From Kibdelosporangium persicum (GTDB lineage Bacteria > Actinomycetota > Actinomycetes > Mycobacteriales > Pseudonocardiaceae), in contig NZ_JAAATY010000009.1 in assembly GCF_013280595.1 (NCBI RefSeq), positions 62,001 to 126,000 on the forward strand: a DNA stretch of 64,000 nt. Reading direction: 5' to 3'. The notes below the pieces were generated by a model. That model saw only the letters and a list, made by a program, of their open reading frames with translations. It was not told the DNA's origin and ran no database searches. Every line of letters starts with the position of its first letter. The first letter of the stretch is position 1. The position numbers and the translations under genes are program-made. Positions 9,904-20,546 of the stretch are shown here, one piece after another.

Positions 9904-10386
9904 TCAGGAATTCTCCGGCTGGAGCAAGGCGTCCAGCGCGGCGGCGTCCGCCGTCTCCGCCGACGGCGCGGCCTGTTCGACGTCGGCCCCGCTGAGCAGG
10001 CCGGAGTCCTCAGGCGCGTGCGCCGGGTCGGTACCGAGGTCGACGACCTTGTTCTGCCCGTCGACGAACACGACCTTGGGGCGGAAGGCCGAGGCCTCCG
10101 CGTCGGCCATGATCCCGTAGGCGATCATGATCACGATGTCACCGGGGTGCACCAGGTGCGCGGCGGCACCGTTGATGCCGATCACGCCGCTGCCCCGCTC
10201 GCCCTCGATGACGTACGTCTCCAGGCGCGCGCCGTTGGTCACGTCCACGATGGTGACCTGTTCGCCCGCCAGCAGGTCGGCGGCTTCCATCAGGTCGGCG
10301 TCCACCGTGACCGAGCCGACGTAGTGCAGGTCGGCCTGGGTGACGGTGGCCCGGTGGATCTTGGACTTCAGCATCGTGCGCAACAT
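9904..10386 (-). CDS. panD: Aspartate 1-decarboxylase (pyruvoyl enzyme)
   Basis: 160 residues from the ATG at 10386, which has AGGGGG about 9 nt upstream. It makes beta-alanine for pantothenate. The self-cleavage site is Gly24-Ser25 in HYVGSVTVD, which yields the pyruvoyl group. The C-terminus carries about 25 extra Ala/Glu-rich residues beyond the core found in most homologues, as other actinobacteria also show. The start overlaps the end of panC. Confidence 0.95.
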   Translation of the reverse strand: MLRTMLKSKIHRATVTQADLHYVGSVTVDADLMEAADLLAGEQVTIVDVTNGARLETYVIEGERGSGVIGINGAAAHLVHPGDIVIMIAYGIMADAEASAFRPKVVFVDGQNKVVDLGTDPAHAPEDSGLLSGADVEQAAPSAETADAAALDALLQPENS

Positions 10387-10403
10387 GGTGGTGTACCCCC
10401 TTG

Positions 10404-11300
10404 TCACAGCCCCGGCTCGGGCGGTTCGCCCAGCCGGAGGCCGGTGTTGTCGATGAGTCTCGTGGTGCCGACCCGGGCGGCCACGAGCAGCCTCGCCTCC
10501 CCCTGCTCGGGGGCCGGACCGAGGTCAGGAGCACGCAGTTCGAGGTAGTCGACGGCGACCTCGGGATGCTCCGCCAGCACTCCGCGGGCGGCTTTGAGCA
10601 CCTCTTCGTGCCCACGGCGGCCCGCGAAGGCACCCGCCGCCAACGCGGCGGACAGCGCGACAGCGCTCTCGCGTTCGGCGGGATCGAGATAGACGTTCCT
10701 GGACGACAGCGCGAGACCGTCGGGTTCGCGGACCGTCGGCACGCCGATCACGTGTGTGTCCATGTCCAGGTCGGCGACCATCCGCTTGATCAGCACCAGT
10801 TGCTGGTAGTCCTTCTCGCCGAACAGCGCGTAGTCCGGCCGCACGATGTTGAACAGCTTGTTCACCACGGTGAGCACGCCCGCGAAGTGTCCTTTCCGGA
10901 CACTTCCTTCCAGGTCGTCGCCCAGCGGTCCAGGATGGACAGTCACCTGCGAGCCCGGCGGGTACATGTCCTCGCGCTCCGGCGTGAACACGATCTCCAC
11001 CCGTTCCTCGCGGCACGCCTCCAGGTCGGCCTCCAGCGGCCGCGGGTAGCGGTCCAGATCCTCACTCGGCCCGAACTGCAAGGGGTTCACGAAGATCGAC
11101 GCGACCACCACGGTGTTCGGGATGTTGCGCGCACGGCGCAACAGCTCACGGTGACCGGCGTGCAACGCGCCCATCGTGGGCACGAGCACGATCTTGTTGC
11201 CCACCGCGCGCAGCGCGCGGGTGATCCGGGCGACGTCTTTCGGGCTGCTGTGGACGTGCAGCGCGCCACGGGTGAACTCGGGTGCCTTCGGTGCCGTCAC
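10404..11300 (-). CDS. panC: Pantothenate synthetase
   Basis: 298-residue ATP-dependent ligase joining pantoate and beta-alanine. Visible are the nucleotide-binding [10 protein letters not shown] (HIGH-like) motif near residue 41, [22 protein letters not shown] and the SSRN signature that closes the active site. It overlaps the upstream DUF2520 gene by 4 nt and runs past the start region of panD, so the genes form one operon. Confidence 0.96.
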   Translation of the reverse strand: MTAPKAPEFTRGALHVHSSPKDVARITRALRAVGNKIVLVPTMGALHAGHRELLRRARNIPNTVVVASIFVNPLQFGPSEDLDRYPRPLEADLEACREERVEIVFTPEREDMYPPGSQVTVHPGPLGDDLEGSVRKGHFAGVLTVVNKLFNIVRPDYALFGEKDYQQLVLIKRMVADLDMDTHVIGVPTVREPDGLALSSRNVYLDPAERESAVALSAALAAGAFAGRRGHEEVLKAARGVLAEHPEVAVDYLELRAPDLGPAPEQGEARLLVAARVGTTRLIDNTGLRLGEPPEPGL

Positions 11301-12190
11301 TCAGCGCTCTCCTCATCGATGGCCTGGAAAACGTCCGGCGCGAGATCCCCGCGCAGCAGGCCGCTGCCGGTCGCCCGGCGCGCGGCCCGCCGCGCCAGCT
11401 CCCGGTAACTCGGCAGCAGCTCAGGCGCGTTGTCCCGCAACACTTTCAGGTGCTTGCGCACGGTACCGGCGTCGCCCCGGGCCACCGGCCCGGTCAGCGC
11501 GCGGTCGCCGTGCCGCAGTGCATTGTCCAGTGCGGCCGACAGGAGCGGTCCGAGCATGCGCTCCGGGGAGCCGATGCCGGACTGCCTCAACAGGTCGGCC
11601 GAGTCGGCGACCAACGTGATCAGGTGATTCGCCGCGTGCGCCAACGCCGTGTGATACGCCGGACGAGCCGCCGAGGGCACCCGGATCGGGTCGGAGCCCA
11701 TCTCCACGACCAGCGCCTCGCCGACGTTCCACGCCGCCTCGTCGTCGTCCTGAGCGGTCACCCCGACCGAACATGCGACAAGCCGGTCAAGATCCTCGGC
11801 ACGACCGGTGAACGTCATCACCGGGTGCAGGGCCAACGGCAAAGCACCCTGGTCCGCCGCGGGCTGCAGGACGTCGACGCCGTACGCCCCGGACGTGTGC
11901 ACGACGATCTGCCCCGGCCGCAACGCACCCGCGGCCGCGAGCCCGCGCACCATGCCTTCCAGTGCGTCATCCGGTAACGCCAGCAGCACCAGGTCGGCCT
12001 TGCTCACCACCTCGTCCGGCGGGAGCAACGGAACGCCAGGCAGCAACTCCTCGGCGCGCCGCACGGAGTCACGCGACACCCCCGACGCGGCGACCACCGC
12101 GTGTCCGGCCCTGGCCAGCGCGGCGCCCATCACCGCACCGACTCGGCCAGCGGACACCACGCCCACTCCGAGGCGCGCGGGACGGCTCAT
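11297..12190 (-). CDS. Rossmann-like and DUF2520 domain protein
   Basis: 297 residues. The N-terminus has a dinucleotide-binding pattern (GVGVVSAGRVGAVMGAAL) and resembles NADP-dependent dehydrogenases of the ketopantoate reductase type; the C-terminal half is the all-helical DUF2520 domain (SAARPAYHTALAHAANHL). Its constant position before panC in actinobacteria suggests a part in pantoate supply or pantothenate control. The reaction has not been assigned here, so I give no gene name. Confidence 0.88.
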   Translation of the reverse strand: MSRPARLGVGVVSAGRVGAVMGAALARAGHAVVAASGVSRDSVRRAEELLPGVPLLPPDEVVSKADLVLLALPDDALEGMVRGLAAAGALRPGQIVVHTSGAYGVDVLQPAADQGALPLALHPVMTFTGRAEDLDRLVACSVGVTAQDDDEAAWNVGEALVVEMGSDPIRVPSAARPAYHTALAHAANHLITLVADSADLLRQSGIGSPERMLGPLLSAALDNALRHGDRALTGPVARGDAGTVRKHLKVLRDNAPELLPSYRELARRAARRATGSGLLRGDLAPDVFQAIDEESAE

Positions 12191-12228
12191 TACCCTTGTC
12201 CTTTCGTCAAACCAAGGTCAGAGCGTAA

Positions 12229-13368
12229 CTATTGGCGCTTTGCGGCGCTGACCGCCGTGGCCCGGCTCACGCGAACTGCCTGTGTCAACAGCTGCTCGTC
12301 TTCGCCGTCGGCATGGCTGTGACGGTGAAACGCCAGCTCAGTGACGGCGGTCTGGTAGTCGGCGACGGCCCGCCCGGCCTGCGGCCCGGCCTTGCGGGCG
12401 ACCTTGCGCCGCCACTCCCGGCGACGTTTGAGGTTGGACAGCAACTCGACCTCGTTGGCCGCGATGAGCCCCTCGTCGACCAGTCGCGGCAAGGCGACCG
12501 CGATGATCTTCGCCTCCCGTTTGCGCGCCCAGTTGGCGAGCAGCGCGGCGCCGAGGAACACCGGCAACATGATCAGGAAGTACACGTTGAGGAACGTCGT
12601 GGCATTGCCCAGAGTCGCCGCCGAGTTCCACAGCGAGTGCAGCACGACCGCGGCCAGATACCCGCCGAGCGGCCCGGCGACCCGTACCCACTGTCTCCGG
12701 GTGCCCGCGGCGATACCGATCCCGACCCCGGTCATGATCGTGAACAACGGATGCGTGAACGGCGACAGCACCCCACGCAGGATGAAAGCGGCCACGACCC
12801 CGGCGGTCTGCGCCGTCCCGAACCCGTGCTCCCCGAAGATGCGCCCGAAGTAGTAGATGTTCTCGGTGAACGCGAACCCGGCCGCGCACATCCCGGCGTA
12901 CACGATGCCGTCGATGACACCGTTGAACTCCTGCCGCTTCCACAGGTAGACGCCGAGCACGAACGCGGCCTTCGCGGCCTCCTCGATGAGCGGCGCGGAG
13001 ACCACGGCCGCGACCGCGTCCCCGTTGCCCTTGCCCAGGAGCAAGTCGCCAACGGCCTCAGCGGTGTTGTTGATGAGAAGCGCGGTGATGGTGGCGCCAC
13101 ACGCGCCCCAGGCGAACGCCAGCCACAGCAGCCTCGCGGGTTCCGGCTCCCACCTGTCGATCCAGAGGAACGCGGCGACGACGGGCCCGACCGGCAGCAG
13201 CGCCACCGCCAACCCGACAAGCTCGGCGACAACGCCCACGCTGGCCGTGAGATACGCGAACACGCCGATGCCGCACAGGCTCAGCAGAATCAGCCCGACC
13301 ATGGGCAGCAGAACGGTCCTGCGCCGTGGCGTCGGCCGAACAGGCACAGCCGGCTCCTGGATCATCAC
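12229..13368 (-). CDS. PrsW-family intramembrane metalloprotease
   Basis: 379-residue multipass membrane protein. Hydrophobic segments run from about residue 18 to 275, followed by a basic soluble tail. Family motifs are present: EEAAK (129-133), FTENIYY (167-173), THPLF (205-209) and HSLWN further on. PrsW proteases cut anti-sigma factors or other membrane proteins; the substrate here is unknown. The starting codons MMIQEP leave two possible starts one codon apart. Its upstream region (13369-13917) holds a tandem repeat array and a promoter-like module facing this gene. Confidence 0.9.
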   Translation of the reverse strand: MMIQEPAVPVRPTPRRRTVLLPMVGLILLSLCGIGVFAYLTASVGVVAELVGLAVALLPVGPVVAAFLWIDRWEPEPARLLWLAFAWGACGATITALLINNTAEAVGDLLLGKGNGDAVAAVVSAPLIEEAAKAAFVLGVYLWKRQEFNGVIDGIVYAGMCAAGFAFTENIYYFGRIFGEHGFGTAQTAGVVAAFILRGVLSPFTHPLFTIMTGVGIGIAAGTRRQWVRVAGPLGGYLAAVVLHSLWNSAATLGNATTFLNVYFLIMLPVFLGAALLANWARKREAKIIAVALPRLVDEGLIAANEVELLSNLKRRREWRRKVARKAGPQAGRAVADYQTAVTELAFHRHSHADGEDEQLLTQAVRVSRATAVSAAKRQ

Positions 13369-13498
13369 AGCGGGAGACCTTAGCCGCCCGGTTTCCGGCC
13401 GAATGCGGAGTTACGCCAAAGTGGGCGATTCCGCCCCTCACCCCACCCGCACACTGCGCCGACACCCCACGACCACGACTTCGCCCGCCCCTTGCCAT

Positions 13499-13542
13499 GC
13501 CCCCACCACTCCCGGGGGGCGACCCCGTGGCCAGTCTACCGG
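13499..13542 (-). other. Conserved promoter-hairpin module, copy A
   Basis: Read on the minus strand: CCGGTAGACTGG, then GGGGTCGCCCCCCGGGAG and TGGTGGGGGC. TAGACT resembles a -10 box, with TGTGAC 17 nt upstream as a possible -35. GCCCCC pairs with GGGGGC to form a hairpin. 40 of 44 positions are identical to copy B at 35145. It points toward the PrsW-like gene, whose start lies 130 bp further on. Confidence 0.6.
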
Positions 13543-13629
13543 GGATAGTGCCTGGTCACAGGGGTTACCGGCCGGTTGTGGACAACTGGTTTCGCGAACG
13601 GTTCCGTTCGCTAGTCAGGGCCGCCGGGC

Positions 13630-13915
13630 GGTGCCGGACCGGATGCTTCACGGTGCCGGAACGCGCATCTCAAGGTGCTGGACTGGTGGACACGACCTGC
13701 CGAAACGGCGGACACGCAATGCCGGAACGCGCGACTCGGGGTGCCGGAACGCGCGACTCGGGGTGCTGGAACGCGCATCTCGGGGTGCTGGAACGCGCAA
13801 CACGCGGTGCCTGAGCGGTGGACACGACCTGCCCGAGCGGTGGACACGGCGTGCCGGAACGGGGGACACGGCGTGCCGGAGTGGGCGTTTCACCGTGGTG
13901 GAGCGGGCGGGAAGG
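13630..13915. repeat. Tandem array of 13 units of 22 bp (array A)
   Basis: Thirteen consecutive 22-bp units with no spacers; the consensus is close to GGTGCCGGAACGCGCGACTC plus GG. Units 5 to 8 are nearly identical and the outer ones diverge. The array ends 2 bases from the stop codon of the DUF6779-like gene. A 22-bp period is not a multiple of three, so any reading frame would shift at every unit; I read this as non-coding. The 13543-13629 spacer holds CGAACGG/CCGTTCG, a short palindrome also seen at copy B. Confidence 0.9.
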
Positions 13916-13917
13916 GG

Positions 13918-15309
13918 TCAGTCCTTCTTGCGGCGCCTGCGTCGGGGTTTGTCGCCGCCTGCGCCGTAGGCCGCCAGCAGCTCGTTGACCGACTTGCCCT
14001 CGGCGTGCGAGCCGGTGGGCTCCGGCGGTGGGGCGGGTTTGGCGTGGCTGCCGGACGGTTGCTCTTGCTGCCGGGCCTGGAACGTCTCCTGCCAGGACGG
14101 GGCGTCGTCCGGCTTGCGTCGACGCCCGCCACCGGCGGCCTCGGGACCAGGCGACTCGGGGGCGCGGCGGCGGCCCGCGCTCTCGTCGATGGTCGGTGGG
14201 ACCTGCACGACGCGGGTCGCAGGTTCGGGTTTGCGGACCGGCGGGGGTGGCGGGGGCGGTTCCGGTGATCGGACGACCGGCTTGCGGACCGTGGGCTCCG
14301 GAGTCTCCGGCAGGGGCTGGATCTGCGTCGGGGCCTCGGGCTCCGGGCGCGGCATCGGACGGCTCGGCTGCGGCTCGGGCTTCTTCGGCGGCCGGGGCGG
14401 GCGGCCTGCCTGCGGCCGGGATGGCGGCTGGGATGGCGACTGGGATGGCGGCTGGGACCCGTTGCGCTCCCACGACGGGGTCCAGTCCGGGTCGATGCCC
14501 TCGCCCAGGCTGTTGGCCGAGTCACCGGCCACCGGACGGTGGTACTGCTGGTTCACCGGCGTCACCGGCTCCCACCAGCCCGAACCCGGGTCGGCGGGGT
14601 CGTCACGGCGGGGCGGGCGGATCTGGACCTGGCGTTCGGCCGGTTCGCGCGCCGGGCGTTGCTGCTGGGGCCGCTGCGGCTGCGGACGGGCGTTGCCGCC
14701 GCGCGGACGGTCCGCCGGGACGCGGTCGATCAGCTCGGTCTGCGGGTCGCTCGGGATGATCACCTGCTGCTGGTTGCCTGCCGGGTTCAGGCGCTTCATC
14801 ATCTGGCCCTGCTGGGGCAGTTGGTGGGACTCGTCGGGCAACGACCGCATCCGGGTCGCCTGCGCCTGGAGGGCGAACCGTTCGACGAGGACTTCGCCGC
14901 CGAGCAGCGACTGCAGCGTCTCCCGCAGCTGGCCGAGCTCGGAGCGCAGGGCCTCGATGTCCGCGCGGGACTGTTCTTCCGCCTTGCGCTTGACCTCGGC
15001 TTCCAGCTCCAGTTCGAACTCGCGCCGCGCGGCGATCTCCCGCTCCAGTTCGAGCTCGTAGACCGCCTGCATACTGGCGGCGTCATCGGTCTTGTCGGCC
15101 ACCTGACGGCGGAACCGCGCGGCCAGGAAGGCGCCGACCAACGCGGCCCACAGCGCCGCGAGGATGCCCATCTTGAGGAACCGGGCGTCGTCGGTGAGGA
15201 CCAGGATCAGTGTCGCGCCGAGGACCAGGACCAACGCGCCGCCCAGCAGCAGCCGCGCCGTGCTCGGCACTCTGCTGGAGTCGCGCGTCGGGGCGGCACG
15301 GCCGGACAT
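13918..15309 (-). CDS. DUF6779-like membrane protein with proline-rich tail
   Basis: 463 residues from the ATG at 15309 (a GTG three codons earlier is possible). Two membrane segments lie at about 18-38 and 43-65, then a charged coiled coil (about 75-140, ELELEREIAARREFELEL), then a long Pro/Arg/Gln-rich low-complexity cytoplasmic tail ending in RRRRRKKD. It follows folK and DUF3180 on the same strand, the usual actinobacterial order. The function is unknown; the layout suggests a scaffold or envelope protein. Confidence 0.8.
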   Translation of the reverse strand: MSGRAAPTRDSSRVPSTARLLLGGALVLVLGATLILVLTDDARFLKMGILAALWAALVGAFLAARFRRQVADKTDDAASMQAVYELELEREIAARREFELELEAEVKRKAEEQSRADIEALRSELGQLRETLQSLLGGEVLVERFALQAQATRMRSLPDESHQLPQQGQMMKRLNPAGNQQQVIIPSDPQTELIDRVPADRPRGGNARPQPQRPQQQRPAREPAERQVQIRPPRRDDPADPGSGWWEPVTPVNQQYHRPVAGDSANSLGEGIDPDWTPSWERNGSQPPSQSPSQPPSRPQAGRPPRPPKKPEPQPSRPMPRPEPEAPTQIQPLPETPEPTVRKPVVRSPEPPPPPPPVRKPEPATRVVQVPPTIDESAGRRRAPESPGPEAAGGGRRRKPDDAPSWQETFQARQQEQPSGSHAKPAPPPEPTGSHAEGKSVNELLAAYGAGGDKPRRRRRKKD

Positions 15310-15388
15310 GCCTAACACCGTACCCGTCAGTTACCGGTCCGAGACCTGCTCGTGGCCGAACCAGCGCTCAATTCACGCTTTGGAACGA

Positions 15389-15847
15389 TCAACGGTCGTC
15401 CGGCTCCTTGGGGTCATCCGGGGTCCGGCAGCAGTGCTCCAGCCACAGACCGGCCGCGATCAGTGCTGCCGAACACAACGCGCCGACGACCGCACTGGAC
15501 GTGTCGTTCGCCGCCGCCAGGACATCTGCCCGTTTAGGAAGCACGTAAACCAGCACGCCGAGCCAGGCGCCGAGCATGATCGCGCCGAGCACGGACGAAG
15601 CCTTGGCCAACGCGACCGCGCGAGCCGCCGTCAGCGCCTGCACCGGCTTGCCCGGGTTGGTCCCCTTGATCCGGGATCTCAGGGAGAATCCCAACGCGAC
15701 GTCGACGATCGCGATGATGACCAGGCTGATGCCCGCCAACGTGGGCAACGGCGGCAGCGAGCCGTAGGCCGACTGCATGATCAGATACAGCACGACCGCG
15801 GCGAGCAGTCCCGCTATGACCAGGTCACGCGGCCTGGTGAACCTCAC
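15389..15847 (-). CDS. DUF3180 membrane protein
   Basis: 152 residues with four predicted membrane segments (about 8-26, 31-52, 75-95 and 112-130). The GTG start at 15847 overlaps the folK stop in a GTGA arrangement, so it is translationally coupled to folate synthesis. It is conserved next to folK in actinobacteria; its role is unknown. The upstream extension of the frame overlaps folK completely and is not real. Confidence 0.88.
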   Translation of the reverse strand: MRFTRPRDLVIAGLLAAVVLYLIMQSAYGSLPPLPTLAGISLVIIAIVDVALGFSLRSRIKGTNPGKPVQALTAARAVALAKASSVLGAIMLGAWLGVLVYVLPKRADVLAAANDTSSAVVGALCSAALIAAGLWLEHCCRTPDDPKEPDDR

Positions 15848-16329
15848 ACCGCCTCCAGCTTGAGATCGTCCCGGCGCCGCACGCCCTCGTCCGCCAGCCG
15901 CGCGACCAGGTCGGCGATCCGGCCGTGGCCCGGCAGTTCGGCGTCCGGCTGCACGTCCAGCCACGGCACCAGGACAAACGCCCGCTCGTGCGCCCGCGGA
16001 TGCGGCAACTCCAGCCGCGGGTCGATGCTCGTGACCCCGGTAACCGTAATCACGTCCACGTCGAGCGAACGCGGGCCCCACCGGACATCCCGGACACGCC
16101 CGGCGGCGTTCTCCAGTTCGTGGGCGCGGCGCAGCCAGTCCCACTCGCCGAAGCCCTCGTGGGACGCGATCACGATCGCGTTGAGGAAGTCGTCCTGGTC
16201 CGTCACGCCCCACGGCGCCGTCTCGTACACAGCGGACACGGCCAACGCGGGCAGACCGTCCACTGCGGACTGCAGGTGCGCGAGCCGATCGCCCATGTTG
16301 GAGCCGATCGACAGGACGGCGGTGGTCAT
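15844..16329 (-). CDS. folK: 2-amino-4-hydroxy-6-hydroxymethyldihydropteridine pyrophosphokinase
   Basis: 161 residues. It transfers pyrophosphate from ATP to the pterin, giving the substrate of FolP. Typical motifs: SIGSNMGDR near the N-terminus, YETAPWG, and DVRWGPRSLDVDVI with the metal-binding Asp pair, then LPHPRAHERAFVLVP. Its ATG overlaps the folB stop. Confidence 0.96.
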   Translation of the reverse strand: MTTAVLSIGSNMGDRLAHLQSAVDGLPALAVSAVYETAPWGVTDQDDFLNAIVIASHEGFGEWDWLRRAHELENAAGRVRDVRWGPRSLDVDVITVTGVTSIDPRLELPHPRAHERAFVLVPWLDVQPDAELPGHGRIADLVARLADEGVRRRDDLKLEAV

Positions 16330-16700
16330 CAGCGGTCCCGCCGCACGGTGACCGAGACGTCCGCGAAGGTCAGCGGGATCGGCGCGGACGGCTTGTGCAC
16401 GGTCACCTCGACCGCGGTGACGCGCTCGTCGGTCATCACGTCGTCGGCGATCTCGCCGGCGACCGATTCGATCAGGTCACGTGCCGGTCCGGCGACGATC
16501 GCGGCCGCGCGCTCGGCCAGTTCGCCGTAGTGCATGGTCTTGGCCAGGTCGTCGGTCTTCGCGGCGTCGGTCAGGTCCAGCCAAACCGTGATGTCGACGA
16601 CGAAGTCCTGCCCGTCGCGCTTCTCGTGCTCGAAGACACCGTGGTTGCCGCGTACCCGCAGCCCGGTGAGCGTGATCCGGTCGCTCAAGCCCGCCCCCAT
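16329..16700 (-). CDS. folB: Dihydroneopterin aldolase
   Basis: 123 residues from the ATG at 16700; a TTG four codons later ([10 protein letters not shown]) fits the usual family start and is an alternative. It carries the [14 protein letters not shown] motif, the catalytic Glu in the FEHE segment and the Lys of the VHKPSAP loop. It converts dihydroneopterin to the hydroxymethyl pterin used by FolK. The start overlaps the folP end by 16 nt. Confidence 0.95.
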   Translation of the reverse strand: MGAGLSDRITLTGLRVRGNHGVFEHEKRDGQDFVVDITVWLDLTDAAKTDDLAKTMHYGELAERAAAIVAGPARDLIESVAGEIADDVMTDERVTAVEVTVHKPSAPIPLTFADVSVTVRRDR

Positions 16701-17521
16701 TCCGCCACCACTCGTACCGCGTCGAGCGACCGCATGACGTCGTGCACCCGCACACCCCAGACGCCTTTCGCGGCGGCCATCGTGGAGATCGCGGCGGTCG
16801 CGTCCTCACGGCCGTCGGGCGGGCGGGGAGTGCCGTCCTTGCCGGCCAGCAACCGGCCGATGAAACGTTTGCGCGACGCCCCGACCAGCACGGGATACCC
16901 CAGGTCGATGAAGACGTCCAGGCCGCGCAGCAACGCCCAGTCGTGCGGGGCCTGTTTCGCGAACCCGAGCCCGGGGTCGATCACGACCGCGTCCGGTGCC
17001 ACCCCGGCGGCCAGCGCCGCGTCCACCCGCCGGCACAGCTCGTCGCGGACTTCGGCGACGACGTCGGTGTAGTCGGCCAGCGAGTTCATGTCCTTGCTGT
17101 GGCCACGCCAGTGCATCAGGATCCACGGCACCTGCGCGTCCGCGACGACCCGCGCCATGTCCTTGTCCGCCAGGCCGCCGGACACGTCGTTCACGACGGT
17201 CGCGCCCGCCGCCAGCGCGGCCTCGGCGACACGGGCCCGCATGGTGTCCACGCTGATCCGGACGCCCGCCGCGGCCAGTTCCCTGATCACCGGCTCGACC
17301 CGGCCGATCTCCACCTCGGCGGCCACCCGCTCGGCGCCCGGCCGGGTCGACTCGCCGCCGACGTCGATCAGGTCGGCGCCCGCTTCCCACATCTCGTGCG
17401 CGTGCCGCAGCGCATCGTCCACAGTGAAGTAGCGGCCGCCGTCGGAGAACGAATCCGGTGTCACGTTGAGGACACCCATCACCACGCAGCGGCCCGGGTC
17501 GGGCAGCAGCCGGTGCGTCAT
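16685..17521 (-). CDS. folP: Dihydropteroate synthase
   Basis: 278-residue TIM-barrel enzyme joining the pterin diphosphate and p-aminobenzoate; it is the sulfonamide target. Motifs: [15 protein letters not shown] near residue 20, [32 protein letters not shown] and GASRKRFIG. The ATG at 17521 overlaps the folE stop (ATGA); the upstream part of the open frame lies inside folE and is a shadow. Confidence 0.96.
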   Translation of the reverse strand: MTHRLLPDPGRCVVMGVLNVTPDSFSDGGRYFTVDDALRHAHEMWEAGADLIDVGGESTRPGAERVAAEVEIGRVEPVIRELAAAGVRISVDTMRARVAEAALAAGATVVNDVSGGLADKDMARVVADAQVPWILMHWRGHSKDMNSLADYTDVVAEVRDELCRRVDAALAAGVAPDAVVIDPGLGFAKQAPHDWALLRGLDVFIDLGYPVLVGASRKRFIGRLLAGKDGTPRPPDGREDATAAISTMAAAKGVWGVRVHDVMRSLDAVRVVAEWGRA

Positions 17522-18138
17522 CGCCGTGCCTTGATCAGGTCCAACGCCTCCGCACGGGACGACGCCGACGTCTTGAACTGGCCGCGCACAGCCGAAGTCG
17601 TCGTACGCGCGCCGGGCTTGCGGATGCCGCGCATCGACATGCACAGGTGCTCGGCCTCGACGACCACGATCACCCCGCGCGGCCGCAACGTGCGCATCAG
17701 CGAGTCGGCCACCTGGGACGTCAGCCTCTCCTGGACCTGCGGCCGTTTGGCGAACGCGTCGACCAGCCTGGCCAGTTTGGACAGTCCGGTGACCTTGCCG
17801 TGCTCGTTCGGGATGTACCCGACGTGGGCGACGCCGTGAAACGGCACGAGGTGGTGTTCGCAGGTCGAGTACATCGGGATGTCGGTGACCAGGACGAGTT
17901 CCTCATGGGACTCGTCGAAGGTCTTGGCCAGCACGGCATCCGGGTCCATGTACAGGCCGGCGAACATCTCGCGGTACGCGCGGGCCACCCGGGCCGGGGT
18001 GTCGGCGAGACCCTCGCGGTCAGGGTCCTCGCCGCAGGCCAGCAGCAGCTCACGCACGGCCTTCTCGGCACGTGCCTGGTCGAAAACGGGACGAACGGAG
18101 CGGGCACCGTCCGCTGGGGACGCACCCGCTCCGTTCAC
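17518..18138 (-). CDS. folE: GTP cyclohydrolase I
   Basis: 206 residues with GTG start. It opens the folate pathway by converting GTP to dihydroneopterin triphosphate. The zinc ligands sit in [11 protein letters not shown] (Cys and His) and HLCMSMRG (second Cys); [13 protein letters not shown] closes the active site. It starts 11 nt after the ftsH stop and overlaps folP, so ftsH-folE-folP-folB-folK look co-transcribed. Confidence 0.97.
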   Translation of the reverse strand: MNGAGASPADGARSVRPVFDQARAEKAVRELLLACGEDPDREGLADTPARVARAYREMFAGLYMDPDAVLAKTFDESHEELVLVTDIPMYSTCEHHLVPFHGVAHVGYIPNEHGKVTGLSKLARLVDAFAKRPQVQERLTSQVADSLMRTLRPRGVIVVVEAEHLCMSMRGIRKPGARTTTSAVRGQFKTSASSRAEALDLIKARR

Positions 18139-18149
18139 TGACTCGATGC

Positions 18150-20321
18150 TCAGTTCCTACCGTCCCGATCATCCTTGTCCGGCTGCGGCGGCGAGGTCGC
18201 CGGACGCCAGCCGGGAGGCGCGCCGTAGTTCGGCGGGCCACCGGGCCTGCCCTCGGAGGACGGCACGTACGGGCCGGGGCCGGCAGGCAGGCCGTTCGGC
18301 AGCGCGCCGTTGCTGGCGGCCTCCTTCGGCAGGTCCTTGGCACCGCCGACGGCACCGACCGGGGTCGGCTCCGGCTCCTCCTGGATCGGCGGCCACGGCT
18401 CGCCACGCTCCATCGCCAGCTCGCCGCGGGTCTTGATCGGCGGCTTGTCGGACGGCACACGCTCGCCGAAGTCGTTGAACGCGGTGATCCGGGGCCGCTT
18501 CTCCACCCGGGAGAAGATCCGCTCGAGGTCCTTGCGCTGCAAGGTCTCCTTGTCGAGCAGTTCGACCACGAGCTCGTCGAGCACGTCGCGGTAGGTGTTG
18601 AGCACCTCCCACGCCTCGGTGTGCGCCGCCTCGATGAGCTTGCGCACCTCCTCGTCGATCTCGTGCGCGACTTCGAGCGAGTAGTCCACGGCGTGGCCCA
18701 TCGACCGGCCGAGGAACGGGTCGCCGTGCTCCTGGCCGTACTTCACGGCACCCAGCCGGGCGCTCATGCCGTACTCGGTCACCATCGCCTTGGCGATCTT
18801 GGTGGCCTGCTCGATGTCCGAGGACGCGCCGGTGGTCGGCTCGTGGAAGACGAGCTCCTCGGCCGACCGGCCGCCCAGTGCGAACACCAGGCGCGCGATC
18901 ATCTCCGAACGGGTCATCAAGCCCTTGTCGTCCTCGGGGACGACCAGGGCGTGCCCACCGGTGCGGCCACGCGGCAGGATCGTCAGCTTGTAGACCGGTT
19001 CGAGGTCCGGCATCGCCCACGCGGCCAGCGCGTGCCCGCCCTCGTGGTAGGCGGTGATCTTCTTCTCCTTCTCGGAGATGATCCGGCTCTTGCGGGCCGG
19101 GCCGCCGATCACGCGGTCCACCGACTCCTCCAGCGCGGCGCCGTCGATCAGCGTGCCGTTCTGGCGGGCGGTCAGCAGGGCGGCCTCGTTGAGCACGTTC
19201 GCCAGGTCCGCGCCGGACATGCCGACCGTCCGCTTGGCGAGACCGCTCAGGTCCACGTCGGGTGCCATCGGCTTGCCCTTGGCGTGCACCTCCAGGATCT
19301 TCTTGCGCCCGGTCAGGTCCGGTGCGGAGACCGGGATCTGCCGGTCGAACCGGCCGGGGCGCAGCAGCGCCGGGTCGAGGATGTCCGGGCGGTTGGTCGC
19401 CGCGATCAGGATGATCCCGCCGCGTGCGTCGAAGCCGTCCATCTCGACCAGCAGCTGGTTGAGGGTCTGCTCACGTTCGTCGTGGCCACCGCCGAGGCCC
19501 GCGCCACGCTGGCGGCCGACGGCGTCGATCTCGTCGACGAAGATGATGCACGGCGCGTTCTGCTTGGCCTGCTCGAACAGGTCGCGAACGCGGGAGGCAC
19601 CCACACCGACGAACATCTCGACGAAGTCGGAGCCGGAGATCGTGTAGAACGGCACTCCCGCCTCACCGGCCACCGCCCTGGCGAGCAGGGTCTTACCGGT
19701 TCCCGGCGGCCCGTAGAGCAGCACGCCCTTCGGGATCTTCGCGCCGAGCGCCTGGTAGCGGCCCGGGTTCTGCAGGAAGTCCTTGATCTCGTAGAGCTCT
19801 TCGACGGCCTCGTCGGCCCCGGCCACGTCGGCGAACGTGGTCTTGGGCATGTCCTTGGACAACTGCTTGGCCTTGGACTTGCCGAAGTTCATCACCCGGT
19901 TCCCGCCACCCTGGACGTTGTTCATCATCCAGAGCAGGAGCAGGCCGAGCAGCACCAAGGGGATCGCGAACAACAGGATCTGCGTGAAGAAGGACTCCTG
20001 TGTGACCTTCGTCTCGAAGTCCACGTTGTTCGTGCGCAGAACGTTGAACACGTCGTCGCCGGCCTGCGCCGGGAAGGACGTGATGATCTGCTTCTGGTTG
20101 TCCGCCTTCGCCGGGTCCCTGAGGATCAGCTTCAGCTGCTGCTCTTTGTCCTCGAGCGTCGCCTTCTCCACGTTGCCGCTGTTGATCTGGGCGATCGCCT
20201 TGGTCGTCGAGACCTGGGCGAACCCGCGGTTCGAGTCGAAGATCGTGCTGAACGCGAGGTACAGCAGGACCACTGCCAGGATCCAGAGCAGCGGGTTACG
20301 GAGCAGTCGCTTGCGGTCCAT
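18150..20321 (-). CDS. ftsH: ATP-dependent zinc metalloprotease FtsH
   Basis: 723-residue membrane-anchored AAA+ protease that degrades damaged membrane and regulatory proteins. Membrane segments are at about 9-25 and 112-130; the AAA module has GPPGTGKT and the second region of homology [19 protein letters not shown]. The zinc site HEGGH is at residues 426-430, with Gly where many bacteria have Ala; mycobacterial FtsH has the same form. The C-terminal 110 residues are a Pro/Gly-rich tail typical of actinobacteria. A 225-bp gap (20322-20546) to hpt may hold its own promoter. Confidence 0.97.
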   Translation of the reverse strand: MDRKRLLRNPLLWILAVVLLYLAFSTIFDSNRGFAQVSTTKAIAQINSGNVEKATLEDKEQQLKLILRDPAKADNQKQIITSFPAQAGDDVFNVLRTNNVDFETKVTQESFFTQILLFAIPLVLLGLLLLWMMNNVQGGGNRVMNFGKSKAKQLSKDMPKTTFADVAGADEAVEELYEIKDFLQNPGRYQALGAKIPKGVLLYGPPGTGKTLLARAVAGEAGVPFYTISGSDFVEMFVGVGASRVRDLFEQAKQNAPCIIFVDEIDAVGRQRGAGLGGGHDEREQTLNQLLVEMDGFDARGGIILIAATNRPDILDPALLRPGRFDRQIPVSAPDLTGRKKILEVHAKGKPMAPDVDLSGLAKRTVGMSGADLANVLNEAALLTARQNGTLIDGAALEESVDRVIGGPARKSRIISEKEKKITAYHEGGHALAAWAMPDLEPVYKLTILPRGRTGGHALVVPEDDKGLMTRSEMIARLVFALGGRSAEELVFHEPTTGASSDIEQATKIAKAMVTEYGMSARLGAVKYGQEHGDPFLGRSMGHAVDYSLEVAHEIDEEVRKLIEAAHTEAWEVLNTYRDVLDELVVELLDKETLQRKDLERIFSRVEKRPRITAFNDFGERVPSDKPPIKTRGELAMERGEPWPPIQEEPEPTPVGAVGGAKDLPKEAASNGALPNGLPAGPGPYVPSSEGRPGGPPNYGAPPGWRPATSPPQPDKDDRDGRN

Positions 20322-20546
20322 TCACTTACGGCCGCCGGGCGGCCTCGACCCTCCCTGACTTGCATTTCGGGTAGTGAGCCCCACTACCCGGCCGGCGGGG
20401 CAATCCGGTCCATCCAGCGTACCGCCCACTTCCAGCGCGTCACGCGCCAAGTGAACGAGGGTAGCTCGTTTCCGGTGGATCCGCGCTGGACAGTGGAGAC
20501 AACGGGCGAATCGCACGACCGGTTCCCAGCGAACCTGAGGGCTTCC

